Positions 8,245 to 17,827 are shown, counted from the first letter of the stretch. The stretch is 64,000 nt of DNA from Rhizobium viscosum (GCF_014873945.1 NZ_JADBEC010000001.1:310001-374000); one strand, 5' to 3'. The notes: a model not told the origin generated them from the letters alone. Numbers and translations: made by a program.

Positions 8245-9561
8245 TCAGCGCGGATTGCGTTCCTTGCGGAGTTTTGCCCACCAGTCCAGCCGCTTGCGGA
8301 TCTCGCGCTCGAAACCGCGTTCCGGCGGATCGTAAAAAGTCTGGCGGCCCATCTTTTCGGGAAAATAATCCTGGCCTGAGAAGGCATCCGGCTCATCGTG
8401 GTCGTAGCGGTAGCCTTCGCCATATCCCTCGCCCTTCATCAGCTTCGTGGGTGCGTTGAGGATATGCTTGGGCGGCAGGAGCGAACCGTTCTGCTTGGCG
8501 GCGATCGTAGCCGCCTTGAAGGCGGTATAGACGGCATTGGATTTCGGGGCGGTCGCAAGATAGACGCAGGCTTGCGCGAACGCCAGCTCGCCTTCCGGCG
8601 AACCGAGATAGTCATAGGCATCCTTGGCGGCATTGCAGATTACCAGCGCCTGCGGATCGGCAAGCCCGATATCTTCCACCGCCATACGCACCAACCGCCG
8701 GCCAAGATAGAGCGGATCCTCGCCGGCATCGAACATCCGGGCGAGATAATAGAGGGCGGCGTCGGGATCGGAGCCGCGGACGGACTTGTGAAGCGCAGAG
8801 ATCAGATTGTAATGGCCGTCCTGCGCCTTGTCGTAGACGGGTGCCCGCCGCTGGACGATGCGTGTCAGGCCTTCTGTGTCGAAAGTCTCGCCCTCGCGAG
8901 CGGCGCGCCAGACTTCTTCAGCCAGCGTCAGCACCGCGCGGCCGTCGCCATCAGCCATGCGGATCAGGCTGGCGCGCGCATCCTCGGTCAGCGGCAGTGG
9001 CCTGCCTTCAACCGTCTCGGCGCGTTGCAGCAATTCCTCCAGGCTTTCCTCATCGTGCGACTTGAAGGTCAGCACGCGGGCGCGCGACAGAAGAGCGGCG
9101 TTGAGCTCGAATGACGGGTTTTCCGTCGTTGCGCCGACGAGGATGACGGTGCCATCCTCCATGACCGGCAGGAAACTGTCCTGCTGGGCGCGGTTGAAGC
9201 GATGGATCTCGTCGACGAAAAGCAGCGTCTGGCGGCCGTCCATGCGGCGCATTCGAGCGGCCTCGAAAACCTTCTTCAGATCGGCAACGCCGGAGAAGAT
9301 CGCCGAGATCTGCTCGAATGCCAGACCCGCCTCGCCCGACAGAAGCCTCGCCACCGTCGTCTTACCGGTGCCGGGCGGCCCCCAGAAAATCATGGAGCCG
9401 AGAGAGCCGCTCTCGATCATTCGGCGCAGAACGCCGTCTTCACCGGTCAGATGTTCCTGACCGGTGACTTCGCCAAGCGTCTTCGGCCGCAGGCGATCGG
9501 CAAGCGGCCGCCGGCTGGCGACCTCTTCCGGAACACGCGGCGCGAAGAGATCATCACTCAT
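8245..9561 (-). CDS. rarA: replication-associated recombination protein A (RarA/MgsA), AAA+ ATPase
   Basis: 438 aa, the usual family length. DNA-dependent ATPase acting at stalled replication forks, related to clamp-loader subunits and to eukaryotic WRNIP1/Mgs1. Seen here: Walker A GPPGTGKTT at about 61-69, Walker B LLFVDEIHRF at about 113-122, sensor 1 VGATTENPSF, and a C-terminal tetramerisation region rich in helix (DLYYLARMFDAGEDPLY-type sequence, LPPKHILNAP near the end). The ATG overlaps the stop codon of the DegP-type gene upstream (ATGA, 9558-9561), so the two are translationally coupled. Confidence 0.97.
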   Translation of the reverse strand: MSDDLFAPRVPEEVASRRPLADRLRPKTLGEVTGQEHLTGEDGVLRRMIESGSLGSMIFWGPPGTGKTTVARLLSGEAGLAFEQISAIFSGVADLKKVFEAARMRRMDGRQTLLFVDEIHRFNRAQQDSFLPVMEDGTVILVGATTENPSFELNAALLSRARVLTFKSHDEESLEELLQRAETVEGRPLPLTEDARASLIRMADGDGRAVLTLAEEVWRAAREGETFDTEGLTRIVQRRAPVYDKAQDGHYNLISALHKSVRGSDPDAALYYLARMFDAGEDPLYLGRRLVRMAVEDIGLADPQALVICNAAKDAYDYLGSPEGELAFAQACVYLATAPKSNAVYTAFKAATIAAKQNGSLLPPKHILNAPTKLMKGEGYGEGYRYDHDEPDAFSGQDYFPEKMGRQTFYDPPERGFEREIRKRLDWWAKLRKERNPR

Positions 9562-10958
9562 CGGAAGAACTGCCTGATGCGCTGACCATCACGCTCGATC
9601 TCGACCCGCCAGAGGCTGGGATCGGAATCGGCGATCTCCTGCAGGTCGCGGCTGCTTTTCACTTCGGCTCCATTGATGGAAACGATGATATCCTTCGGCT
9701 CGAATCCGAGCCGGGAAGCAGGGGATCCGCCCTCGACGTCGGAGATGACCACACCCGTCGAATCGAGCGGCATCCTCAGCTCATCGGCCACACGCGGTGA
9801 AAGGTTTTCCACGACCGCACCGGTAAAGGGTGTGTGACCGCCGATCGTGCGCTGATCGCGAGGCTGGGTTTCGGGTGCGCGGGCAAGGGCAAGCGTTATC
9901 TGCTGCTCGCGCCCGTTCTCCATGACCGACAGGTTAACCGACCTGCCAAGGCCGGCAGTCGTCAATCGATAGAGAAGCGCATCAGGATGTTCGACGGAGA
10001 CGCCATCGACGGCGGTGATGACCTCGCCCGCCTTGAGGCCGGCCTTGGCCGCCGGGCTATCCGCACTGACCTTGGCGATCAGTGCGCCGCGTGCCTTGTC
10101 GAGGCCGAGCGCATCGGCAACCTCAGAGGTCACCGGATCGAAGCTCGCACCGATATAGGGCCGCTCGAAGGATTTGACGCCGGCATCGGCCGAGGCGAGG
10201 AAGACTTTGACGAGATTGGCGGGAATGGCAAAGCCGATACCGTTCGACCCACCACCGCGCGAGAAGATCGCGGTATTGATGCCGATCAGCTCGCCCTTCA
10301 TGTTCATCAACGCGCCGCCGGAATTGCCGGGATTGATCGAGGCATCCGTCTGGATGAAGAAGCCGAACTCGTTCTTGACGACCTGGTTGCGGGCCAGCGC
10401 GGAAACAATGCCGCTGGTGACGGTCTGGCCGACGCCGAAGGGATTGCCGATCGCCAGCACGAGATCACCCACTTCCACTCCATCGGAATTGCCGATCGGC
10501 AGTGCCGGGAAATCAGCCTTGCCGTCGATCTTCAACACCGCGAGATCGACGCGGTCGTCCCGCAGAATGACCTTGCAGGGGAATTCGCGACCGTCTGACA
10601 GTGCCACCTTGATGTCGTCGGCACCCTCGACGACATGATTGTTGGTCACGACGGTACCGTTCGCCTCCACGATGACGCCGGAGCCGAGCGAAGACTGCTT
10701 TTCGGAGCGGTTCGGCATCTGCTGGCCGAAGAACTGCTCGAAAAAGGGATCGCCGGCAAAGGGCGACTGCCGCTGAATGGTCTTTTCAGCATAGACATTT
10801 ACGACGGCGCCCGAGGTCTGCTTGACCAGCGGCGCGAAAGAAAGCTGCATCTGCATCTGGCTTTCCGGCACGGTCTTGGTCTGTGCTTCGGCGGCTGCCG
10901 GCATCAGAAGCGTCAATGCCAGAAGGGAAACGGAGGCGTGTTTGAACAGGCCTTGCAT
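9558..10958 (-). CDS. DegP/HtrA-type periplasmic serine endoprotease
   Basis: 466 aa. A signal peptide ends near AEAQ (residue 26). The protease domain has the full triad: H108 in TNNHVV, D138 in RVDLAVLKI, S213 in NPGNSGGAL. Two PDZ domains follow (about 265-350 and 370-460), as in DegP/DegQ/MucD proteins. The acidic/glutamine-rich LA-loop region (FFEQFFGQQMP) is short. It degrades or refolds damaged envelope proteins. It is upstream of and overlaps rarA by 4 bases. The 277-base spacer upstream shows no obvious promoter or operator. Confidence 0.95.
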   Translation of the reverse strand: MQGLFKHASVSLLALTLLMPAAAEAQTKTVPESQMQMQLSFAPLVKQTSGAVVNVYAEKTIQRQSPFAGDPFFEQFFGQQMPNRSEKQSSLGSGVIVEANGTVVTNNHVVEGADDIKVALSDGREFPCKVILRDDRVDLAVLKIDGKADFPALPIGNSDGVEVGDLVLAIGNPFGVGQTVTSGIVSALARNQVVKNEFGFFIQTDASINPGNSGGALMNMKGELIGINTAIFSRGGGSNGIGFAIPANLVKVFLASADAGVKSFERPYIGASFDPVTSEVADALGLDKARGALIAKVSADSPAAKAGLKAGEVITAVDGVSVEHPDALLYRLTTAGLGRSVNLSVMENGREQQITLALARAPETQPRDQRTIGGHTPFTGAVVENLSPRVADELRMPLDSTGVVISDVEGGSPASRLGFEPKDIIVSINGAEVKSSRDLQEIADSDPSLWRVEIERDGQRIRQFFR

Positions 10959-11235
10959 GGGAATCCTTTTGAAATGCTCTCACGAAAAATGTTGTAGCGC
11001 CCGACGCTAGAAAGGAAAGAGGGCGGAAGCATGGAAGATCGAGGCCACACGGATTTGGGAATCTGAATCAGGAAAATGAAACAGGTTACTGATATCTAAG
11101 TCCAAAAGCGGCGAGCAGTCACCGCATAGGGACATTGCCCTGGAAGCAGGCGTATGGGTTGATCCTTGCCTTGAACCGGACCCGCATCATCTTTGACGTC
11201 AGGCCGAAACAGAGTGTCCTGCAGCAGGAGAAATC

Positions 11236-11586
11236 ATGAAAACCACCATTCCGTCAGCCGCAGCCTGCGCCGCGCTTCTCGTATTTGCCCCGTATGGCGT
11301 ACAGGCGGCAAGCTTCAACTGCGATGCGAAGGAGTTGCAGCCGGATGAGAAGGTGATCTGTGAGAACCGGTCGCTCAACGATGCCGATGTGAAGATGGTG
11401 ACGACCTTCGAGCTTCTGTCCGGCCTGCTCGCCATGGGTGCGCGCGGTACGCTTCAGGACGAGCAGACAGCCTGGCTGAAAAAGCGGCAGGCCTGCGGCG
11501 CGGATACCGCATGCATCGGTGCTGCCTATCAGGAACGGTTGAAGCAACTCGGCGAGACCTACAAGAACATCAATCGCCCCCTCTAA
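11236..11586 (+). CDS. exported LprI/DUF1311-like protein
   Basis: 116 aa with a signal peptide cleaved after VQAA (about residue 24) and ribosome site GCAGGAGAAATC. The mature part follows the lysozyme-inhibitor LprI N-terminal-like pattern: FNCDAKELQPDEKVIC, SLNDADVKM, then QTAWLKKRQACGADTACI and a final helix with YQERLKQL. The four cysteines probably form two disulfides. The family name comes from a mycobacterial lysozyme inhibitor, but most members are uncharacterised. Convergent with marR. Confidence 0.8.
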   Translation: MKTTIPSAAACAALLVFAPYGVQAASFNCDAKELQPDEKVICENRSLNDADVKMVTTFELLSGLLAMGARGTLQDEQTAWLKKRQACGADTACIGAAYQERLKQLGETYKNINRPL

Positions 11587-11592
11587 GGAGGT

Positions 11593-12051
11593 TCAGTCTT
11601 GATCTCCCCGGCGCTGGAAATCGACAATCATCTCGTTGATGAGGCTTGCGGCCTGGCGCAGCCGTTCCTCGCCATAGGTAGCGCCATGTTCATCTGCCCA
11701 GACGGCCTGGCGGGCGGAGATGTCGGCAAGCGCCCTCCTCCCCGCCTCGGTCAACTCCATCAGCTTGGCACGCTGGTGGACAGGGTTGGTCCGATAGGCA
11801 ATCAGTCCCTCTCCTTCAAGAAGATCGGCGATGCGCTGCACGCCCTGGCGAGCAAGACCGAGCGCACGCGCCGTATCGGCAACCGACATCGGCGCGTGAT
11901 CGGCCGCAGCGAGCACCTGCCAGCGCGCACTGGTCTGCCCGGCAGGTTTGGCGAGCGCATCGCCTTCAGCCTGCAAGTGTGCGGACAGGCGGATCACCGC
12001 GATGGAGAGGGCGGCGAAGGCATCACCATCAGGCGTACGTTTTCTCGTCAT
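11593..12051 (-). CDS. MarR family transcriptional regulator
   Basis: 152 aa. A winged HTH spans about residues 45-110 (APMSVADTARALGLARQGVQRIADLLEGEGLI, then the wing RTNPVHQRAKLMELT). MarR dimers bind short palindromes and release on ligand binding. It is divergent from the GFA-domain gene at 12127, and two inverted 16-base palindromes fill the spacer, so it probably represses both genes. No Shine-Dalgarno precedes the ATG, and the predicted transcription start falls at the ATG itself, which suggests a leaderless mRNA. Confidence 0.93.
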   Translation of the reverse strand: MTRKRTPDGDAFAALSIAVIRLSAHLQAEGDALAKPAGQTSARWQVLAAADHAPMSVADTARALGLARQGVQRIADLLEGEGLIAYRTNPVHQRAKLMELTEAGRRALADISARQAVWADEHGATYGEERLRQAASLINEMIVDFQRRGDQD

Positions 12052-12053
12052 CT

Positions 12054-12096
12054 TGACAACATATTGTCATTCGTTAATAGTGACAATATGTTGTCA
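12054..12096. promoter_or_regulatory. symmetric MarR operator pair with embedded divergent promoters
   Basis: TGACAACATATTGTCA (12054-12069) and TGACAATATGTTGTCA (12081-12096) are each near-palindromic, and one is the exact reverse complement of the other. Embedded candidate promoters: plus strand TTGTCA (12064-12069), 17 bases, TATGTT (12087-12092); minus strand TTGTCA (12081-12086), 17 bases, TATGTT (12058-12063). Each -10 lies inside one palindrome and each -35 in the other, so a bound dimer pair would block both directions. Sequence symmetry is seen directly; protein binding is inferred. Confidence 0.8.
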
Positions 12097-12126
12097 TAGG
12101 ATGCAGTAATCTGCAAGGAGGAGCAT

Positions 12127-12531
12127 ATGAAGAAGACCTATCACGGAAGCTGCCATTGCGGCCGGATCCGCTACGAGGCCGATATCGACATTCAGGCCGG
12201 AACCGGAAAGTGCAATTGCTCGATCTGCTGGAAGCGCCGCTACTGGGGCGCGAATATCAAGCCCGAGGATTTCCGCCTTCTGTGCGAAGAGACCGGCATC
12301 AGCGACTACCAGTTCGGCACCTTCTCCGGCCATCACCGCTTCTGCGCCAATTGCGGGGTGGCGGCCTATGGCGACGGCTATGTCGAGGCGGTCGGCGGCG
12401 CCTATGTCTCGATCAATCTCGCCTGCCTTGACGATCTCGATCCCGCCGAGCTTGCGGAAGCGCCGGTGCAATATTTCGACGGCAGGAACAACAGCTGGTG
12501 GAATGTGCCAACCGAAACGCGGCATCTCTGA
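12127..12531 (+). CDS. GFA family (glutathione-dependent formaldehyde-activating enzyme-like / CENP-V) zinc protein
   Basis: 134 aa with a strong ribosome site (AAGGAGGAGC). Zinc-binding cysteines are in SCHCG (residues 9-13), KCNCSIC (about 30-36) and CANCG (about 74-78), the arrangement of the GFA/Mss4-like fold. The namesake Gfa accelerates S-hydroxymethylglutathione formation, though that activity has been disputed and most family members have unknown substrates. It is divergent from marR across the symmetric operator, so it is the probable regulated target. Confidence 0.9.
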   Translation: MKKTYHGSCHCGRIRYEADIDIQAGTGKCNCSICWKRRYWGANIKPEDFRLLCEETGISDYQFGTFSGHHRFCANCGVAAYGDGYVEAVGGAYVSINLACLDDLDPAELAEAPVQYFDGRNNSWWNVPTETRHL

Positions 12532-12538
12532 AAACGCC

Positions 12539-12569
12539 ACGACCCGCTGACTCTTAATCAGCGGGTCGT
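12539..12569. terminator. bidirectional hairpin between the GFA gene and ilvD
   Basis: A perfect 12-base stem ACGACCCGCTGA / TCAGCGGGTCGT with a 7-base loop lies just after the GFA stop and 21 bases past the ilvD stop on the other strand. On the minus strand it is followed by GGCGTTTT, so it probably ends ilvD transcription too. Confidence 0.7.
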
Positions 12570-12590
12570 AGGTTTGAAATACTATACGTC

Positions 12591-14429
12591 TTATCGCGCG
12601 TTCAGATCGCGAACGGCGCCGCGATCGGCGCTGGTTGCGAAGGCCGCATAGGCCTTGAGCGCGGTCGAGACGTTGCGCTTGCGCGGCTCGGCCGGATGCC
12701 AGCCCTTCTGATCCTGCTCGGCGCGGCGGGTGACAAGTTCCGCATCGCTGACGCGCAAGCTGATCGTACGGTTCGGGATATCGATGTCGATCATATCGCC
12801 CTGGCGCACGAGACCGATGACGCCACCGTTGGCAGCTTCCGGCGACGCATGGCCGATCGAGAGACCGGAGGTGCCGCCGGAAAAGCGGCCGTCGGTGATC
12901 AGCGCGCAAGCCTTGCCGAGGCCCTTCGACTTCAGATAGCTCGTCGGATAGAGCATTTCCTGCATGCCGGGGCCGCCCTTCGGACCTTCGTAGCGGATGA
13001 CGACGACATCACCGGCAACGACCTCGTTGCCGAGAATGCCCTTGACGGCGGCATCCTGGCTTTCGAAGACCTTGGCCGGGCCAGAGAATTTCAGGATCGA
13101 TTCATCGACGCCGGCCGTCTTCACGATGCAGCCGTCGACCGCCAGATTGCCCTTGAGAACTGCAAGGCCTCCATCCTTGGAGAAAGGATGCTCGACCGAA
13201 CGGATGACGCCGCCGACGCGGTCGGTATCGAGCTCGTCCCAGCGGGCTTCCTGGCTGAAGGCGACCTGTGTCGGGATGCCGCCGGGAGCCGCACGATAGA
13301 ACTTGCGGACGGTCTCGCTGTTGGTGCGGGTAATATCCCAACGATCGATCGCATCACCCAGCGTTTCTGCATGAACCGTCGGGCAGTCGCGATTGAGGAG
13401 GCCACCCTTATCAAGCTCACCGAGGATCGACATGATGCCGCCAGCGCGATGAACGTCTTCCATATGAACGTCGGACTTGGCCGGCGCAACCTTGGAAAGA
13501 CAGGGAACGCGGCGCGACAGCGCGTCGATGTCGGCCATTGTGAAATCCACCTCGCCCTCATGGGCGGCCGCCAAGATATGCAGAACGGTGTTGGTGGAGC
13601 CGCCCATGGCGATATCAAGCGCCATGGCATTCTCGAAAGCCTGCTTGGAGGCAATCACGCGCGGCAGTGTCTTCTCATCCTCCTGCTCGTAATAACGGCG
13701 AGCGAGATCGACGATCAGGTGGCCGGCTTCAACGAAGAGGCGCTTGCGGTCGGCGTGCGTTGCAAGCGTCGAGCCGTTGCCGGGCAGCGACAGACCAAGT
13801 GCTTCCGTCAGGCAGTTCATGGAGTTTGCGGTAAACATGCCGGAGCAAGAACCGCAGGTCGGACAGGCCGAACGCTCGATGACCTTGACGTCTTCATCGG
13901 AAATCTTGTCGTCGGCAGCAGCAACCATGGCGTCGACAAGATCGAGCGCATGCGTCTTGCCATGCAGGACAACCTTGCCGGCTTCCATCGGGCCGCCTGA
14001 TACGAAGACCGTGGGTATGTTGAGGCGCAGCGAGGCCATCAGCATGCCGGGGGTGATCTTGTCGCAGTTGGAGATGCAGACCATGGCGTCGGCACAGTGC
14101 GCATTGACCATATATTCGACGCTGTCGGCGATCAGCTCGCGCGAAGGCAGCGAATAGAGCATGCCGTCATGGCCCATGGCGATGCCGTCATCGACGGCAA
14201 TTGTGTTAAATTCCTTGGCGACACCGCCTGCCGCTTCGATTTCGCGGGCGACGAGCTGGCCGAGATCCTTGAGGTGCACGTGGCCGGGCACGAACTGCGT
14301 GAAGGAGTTGACCACAGCGATGATCGGCTTGCCGAAATCCGAATCCTTCATGCCCGTGGCGCGCCAAAGGCCGCGCGCCCCCGCCATGTTGCGGCCGTGG
14401 GTCGTGGTTCTGGAACGATAAGCTGGCAT
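12591..14429 (-). CDS. ilvD: dihydroxy-acid dehydratase
   Basis: 612 aa from the ATG at 14429 (GAGGA eight bases upstream; an in-frame TTG lies 15 bases further up). It dehydrates 2,3-dihydroxy-isovalerate and -methylvalerate to the 2-oxo acids in valine/isoleucine synthesis, using an iron-sulfur cluster and Mg2+. Seen here: N-terminal [16 protein letters not shown], iron-sulfur cysteines in [10 protein letters not shown] and [10 protein letters not shown], and the C-terminal [20 protein letters not shown]. Cytoplasmic, single gene. Length and motifs fit the long-form IlvD family. Confidence 0.97.
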   Translation of the reverse strand: MPAYRSRTTTHGRNMAGARGLWRATGMKDSDFGKPIIAVVNSFTQFVPGHVHLKDLGQLVAREIEAAGGVAKEFNTIAVDDGIAMGHDGMLYSLPSRELIADSVEYMVNAHCADAMVCISNCDKITPGMLMASLRLNIPTVFVSGGPMEAGKVVLHGKTHALDLVDAMVAAADDKISDEDVKVIERSACPTCGSCSGMFTANSMNCLTEALGLSLPGNGSTLATHADRKRLFVEAGHLIVDLARRYYEQEDEKTLPRVIASKQAFENAMALDIAMGGSTNTVLHILAAAHEGEVDFTMADIDALSRRVPCLSKVAPAKSDVHMEDVHRAGGIMSILGELDKGGLLNRDCPTVHAETLGDAIDRWDITRTNSETVRKFYRAAPGGIPTQVAFSQEARWDELDTDRVGGVIRSVEHPFSKDGGLAVLKGNLAVDGCIVKTAGVDESILKFSGPAKVFESQDAAVKGILGNEVVAGDVVVIRYEGPKGGPGMQEMLYPTSYLKSKGLGKACALITDGRFSGGTSGLSIGHASPEAANGGVIGLVRQGDMIDIDIPNRTISLRVSDAELVTRRAEQDQKGWHPAEPRKRNVSTALKAYAAFATSADRGAVRDLNAR

Positions 14430-14748
14430 CGGTGTCTTCCTCAAGATCCAGGAATTGTCTGGCGATGCTGGGCGGCAAGGGATTTGCGAAGGCCAGGCAG
14501 TCGCTGCTTTTTGGAATTGTCCTAATCCAATCGGCCCAAGCTGTCACTACCGGGAATGCCCAAAGCGGTACGGGCGGCACCATCAGGCTTATACGGATGC
14601 CAGGACACTTTTGTTACGGTCTATTCCATCACGGACGAACACAAAAAATTGGCTTTTCGTCCCTAAGATTCAAGGCATACACACTGATCCGAAGCGCGCT
14701 ATCTGCGTCTAAAGATTCACGGGTCGCCCCGCCCAGGAGGAATTCGAT
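14430..14748. other. divergent intergenic region ilvD / msrP
   Basis: 319 bases with no coding signature. The msrP end carries AGGAGG 8 bases before its ATG. A weak stem GGACGAA / TTCGTCC (about 14633-14662) flanks an A-rich loop. No leader peptide rich in branched-chain codons and no recognisable T-box or riboswitch was seen upstream of ilvD. Confidence 0.5.
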
Positions 14749-15696
14749 ATGCCAGCCTATCGTCCGCCCAAAATCCGCTCCTCGGAGATCACGCCGCGCG
14801 AGGTGTACCTGAAGCGCCGGGAATTTCTCGGCGCTGCAACGTTTGGCGCGATGGCGCTCTACGGCGCCGGCAAGGCGAATGCGGCGGCGCTTACGACCGT
14901 CAAGAGCAAGTACACGGTCGATGACAAGCTGACGCCGATCAAGGACGTTACCACCTACAATAATTTCTACGAATTCGGCCTCGACAAGGGTGACCCCGCA
15001 GCACTTTCTGGCAAATTCAAGCCGCTGCCCTGGACGGTTAAGGTCGACGGCATGGTCAACAAGCCCGGCACCTTCGATATCGAGGCGCTGATGAAGGAAT
15101 TCCCGATCGAGGAGCGTGTCTATCGCATGCGCTGCGTGGAAGCCTGGTCGATGGTCATTCCATGGGACGGCTTTCCGCTCGCCTCGCTTCTCGACAAGGT
15201 GGAGCCGCAGGGCAGCGCCAAATATGTTGCCTTCGAGACCGTGGTGCGCCCCGAGGAGATGCCCGGCCAGGCCGGCCTCTTCCAATCTCTGAACTGGCCC
15301 TATGTCGAGGGCCTGCGTATGGACGAGGCACGCCACCCGCTGACGCTGCTCGCCGTCGGGCTCTATGGCGAAACGCTGCCGAACCAGAATGGCGCGCCGG
15401 TGCGCCTCGTGGTGCCGTGGAAGTATGGTTTCAAGGGAATCAAGTCGATCGTCCGCATCACGCTTACCGATCAGCAGCCGAAGAATACCTGGCAGGTGAC
15501 GAACCCGCAGGAATACGGCTTCTATGCCAACGTCAATCCTGCAGTCGACCATCCGCGCTGGAGCCAGGCGACCGAACGGCGCATCGGCGAAAGCGGTTTC
15601 TTCGGCGCCAACCGCCACCCCACCCTGCCCTTCAACGGCTATGGTGATGAAGTTGCCAGCCTGTATCAGGGCATGGATCTGAGAGTGAATTTCTGA
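14749..15696 (+). CDS. msrP: protein-methionine-sulfoxide reductase, molybdopterin catalytic subunit MsrP
   Basis: 315 aa. A twin-arginine signal (KRREFLGAA, residues 22-30) sends it folded to the periplasm. The sulfite-oxidase-type molybdopterin domain contains the Mo-ligand Cys129 in [12 protein letters not shown]. MsrP repairs oxidised methionine in envelope proteins, taking electrons from the haem membrane protein MsrQ. Its stop overlaps the msrQ start (ATGA at 15693-15696), the standard operon. AGGAGG precedes the ATG. Confidence 0.97.
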   Translation: MPAYRPPKIRSSEITPREVYLKRREFLGAATFGAMALYGAGKANAAALTTVKSKYTVDDKLTPIKDVTTYNNFYEFGLDKGDPAALSGKFKPLPWTVKVDGMVNKPGTFDIEALMKEFPIEERVYRMRCVEAWSMVIPWDGFPLASLLDKVEPQGSAKYVAFETVVRPEEMPGQAGLFQSLNWPYVEGLRMDEARHPLTLLAVGLYGETLPNQNGAPVRLVVPWKYGFKGIKSIVRITLTDQQPKNTWQVTNPQEYGFYANVNPAVDHPRWSQATERRIGESGFFGANRHPTLPFNGYGDEVASLYQGMDLRVNF

Positions 15697-16358
15697 TGAC
15701 GGCGCTTTCGCTCGCCATTCCGAAGCGCTGGCTGCCGGCCTCCGTCTGGCTGCTTTACGTCGTGGGTCTAGTCCCTGCTGCCTGGTATTTCTATCTCGGC
15801 GCGACGGATCAGCTCGGCGCCGATCCGGTAAAAACCTTCGAGCTTTTCCTGGGCATTTGGACCATTCGTTTCCTGATCCTGACGCTTGCCGTAACCCCTG
15901 CCCGCGATCTTCTCGGATGGAACTATCTGCGTTATCGCCGCGCGCTCGGTCTTCTGACCTTCTATTATGCGCTGATGCATTTCACCGTCTACATGGTGCT
16001 CGATCAGGCGCTGGATATCGCCGCTGTCATCGACGATGTAGTGAAGCGCCCCTTCATTATGTTCGGCATGGGTGCACTGGCGATGCTGGTGCCGCTCGCC
16101 ATCACCTCCAACAACTTTTCGATCCGCAGGCTCGGCAAGAACTGGATCTGGCTACATCGCCTCATCTACATCATCGGCGCCTGTGCCGCGCTGCACTTCG
16201 CACTATCCACGAAGATCCTCGGCCTCGAACAATATATCTATGTCGGGCTGATCATCGCGCTGATCCTCTATCGCTCCTACAAACCGATCGGGCGGAGCCG
16301 GAAGAAGGGGCAAGGACGAGCACGTGGCGCCCGTGCCATGGCTTCATCGGCTCCGTAA
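15696..16358 (+). CDS. msrQ: haem-binding membrane subunit MsrQ
   Basis: 220 aa integral membrane protein of the ferric-reductase-like transmembrane family, about six helices (WLLYVVGLVPAAWYFYLG, IRFLILTLAVTPARDLLG, LLTFYYALMHFTVYMVL and so on). Histidines in ALMHF, WLHRL and ALHFAL are the likely haem ligands. It passes electrons from cytoplasmic donors to periplasmic MsrP. Directly overlaps msrP. The C-terminus is a basic cytoplasmic tail. Confidence 0.96.
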   Translation: MTALSLAIPKRWLPASVWLLYVVGLVPAAWYFYLGATDQLGADPVKTFELFLGIWTIRFLILTLAVTPARDLLGWNYLRYRRALGLLTFYYALMHFTVYMVLDQALDIAAVIDDVVKRPFIMFGMGALAMLVPLAITSNNFSIRRLGKNWIWLHRLIYIIGACAALHFALSTKILGLEQYIYVGLIIALILYRSYKPIGRSRKKGQGRARGARAMASSAP

Positions 16359-16365
16359 AGCCGCG

Positions 16366-16780
16366 TTAAGGCCTCAAGGGCGATGATTGCCTGCGTGCAG
16401 GATCAAGCGCATAGGCGGCCGCTGTTCCGAAAGCGTATGCGACAATATTCCAGAGCGAGAATACCCGCCCAAGCAACAAGGCGCCTGCGGTCGTCAATCT
16501 GAAGGCATCGAGCCAGGGGGTGTGGCAGAGCCGGAAGAGCTCAACGCATATGGCGATAGCGAGTGCGATGGTGGCAATTCCTGCAGGCGGAATTCTTGCA
16601 TTAAGGCCTCCAACAGCAAATGCCAGCAGGAAATACACCATCGATGCCCAAAGCAGCGAACCGCCATATTTGACGACGACGAAGGGCAGATCGATGGAGT
16701 AGCCGACGCCTGAGCAGCAGGCCGGAAATGATGATCAGGAATAGGGCCGCGAGGCGCTGCAACTGTTTGCCTTGAATCAT
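16366..16780 (-). pseudogene. DUF2809 membrane protein gene, disrupted by a frameshift
   Basis: Two overlapping minus-strand frames together make one DUF2809-like protein. The N-terminal part starts at ATG 16780 (MIQGKQLQRLAALFLIIISGLLLRR). The rest, in another frame, begins around VGYSIDLPFVVVKYGGSLLWASMVYF (about 16708 down) and runs through CHTPWLDAFRLTTAGALLLGR to the stop at 16366. The switch must occur near 16705-16715, consistent with one extra base in a GC-rich stretch. Either a recent pseudogene or a sequencing error; the two frames match the family continuously apart from this point. Convergent with msrQ. Confidence 0.7.
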
Positions 16781-16929
16781 TCCGCGCAATTGCAATCGAC
16801 CACATGATCTCAACTGATTTGAACGCCTAATTGTGAAACGGCAAATTATCAAGCTGGTGCTGTCCTAGCGTAACCGAGCCTGATAGCTTCCTACTGCTTC
16901 GAAACGAGTCTGGGATCACTCGCAAGAAC

Positions 16930-17799
16930 ATGCCGAAAGTTGCCGCGCTTCAAGGACTGCTTCCTCTACTGGACAGGCATCTGATCGACCGACCGGCCGA
17001 TCTTCAACGCAACGGCATCGGGCGCTTCATCGTCGAATTCTTCTATTTTGGCGTCAAGGAAGCTCGAGCCTGCCTCTTCGCGGGTCTGTTTTTTCTGTCG
17101 GTTTTTCTCGTGCCGCATTCAGGCCTTGTCGGTATCCCGCGCTACGATCTGCTGCTGATCATCGCTCTTGCAATCCAGGCCTGGATGGTCTGGGCAAAGC
17201 TCGAAACCATCGACGAATTGAAGGCGATCTCCGTCTTTCATCTGATTGGTTTTGCACTGGAGGTCTTCAAGACGTCCGGCAGCATTCAGTCATGGAGCTA
17301 TCCGGATTTCGCCTATACTAAGCTCTTCGGCGTCCCGCTCTTTTCAGGCTTCATGTATGCGGCTGTCGGCAGCTATGTCATTCAGGCCTGGCGCCTTTTC
17401 GATCTGCGTGTGAGACATCATCCGTCCTACTGGATGGCCGGTCTCACGGCATTGGCGATCTACGCCAATTTCTTCACCCACCACTATATCGGCGACTACC
17501 GTTGGTACATCGCCGCCTGCACACTCGGTCTTTATGCGCGCACCACGGTCATCTTCAGGCCCTATGATCAGGACCGCAAGATGCCCCTGCTTCTCGCCTT
17601 CGTCCTGATCGGCTTCTTCATCTGGCTTGCGGAAAACATCAGCACCTTCTTTGGCGTGTGGCGCTATCCGAACCAGATAGGCGCGTGGTCGACCGTGCAT
17701 ATCGGCAAATGGAGTTCGTGGTGCCTGCTGGTGATCATGACCTTTACGATCGTCGCCAATCTGAAGCACATCAAACACAAGATCCATGTGCCCGATTGA
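16930..17799 (+). CDS. DUF817 integral membrane protein
   Basis: 289 aa with about eight hydrophobic helices. The DUF817 family pattern is clear: RFIVEFFYFGVKEARACLFAGLFF near the start, FKTSGSIQSWSYPDFAYTKLFGVPLFSGFMYAAVGSY in the middle, and WLAENISTFFGVWRYPNQ followed by HIGKWSSWCLLVIM at the end. Inner-membrane location; function unknown in the family. It is followed after 28 bases by the VOC gene in the same direction. The ribosome site is weak. Confidence 0.88.
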   Translation: MPKVAALQGLLPLLDRHLIDRPADLQRNGIGRFIVEFFYFGVKEARACLFAGLFFLSVFLVPHSGLVGIPRYDLLLIIALAIQAWMVWAKLETIDELKAISVFHLIGFALEVFKTSGSIQSWSYPDFAYTKLFGVPLFSGFMYAAVGSYVIQAWRLFDLRVRHHPSYWMAGLTALAIYANFFTHHYIGDYRWYIAACTLGLYARTTVIFRPYDQDRKMPLLLAFVLIGFFIWLAENISTFFGVWRYPNQIGAWSTVHIGKWSSWCLLVIMTFTIVANLKHIKHKIHVPD

Positions 17800-17827
17800 A
17801 CCTCTCGAGACATGAGGAGGACGAGAC

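Noticed and set aside
14430..14748. Attenuation leader peptide or T-box upstream of ilvD
   Set aside because: No short open frame enriched in Ile/Val/Leu codons and no T-box-like core with a terminator was seen.
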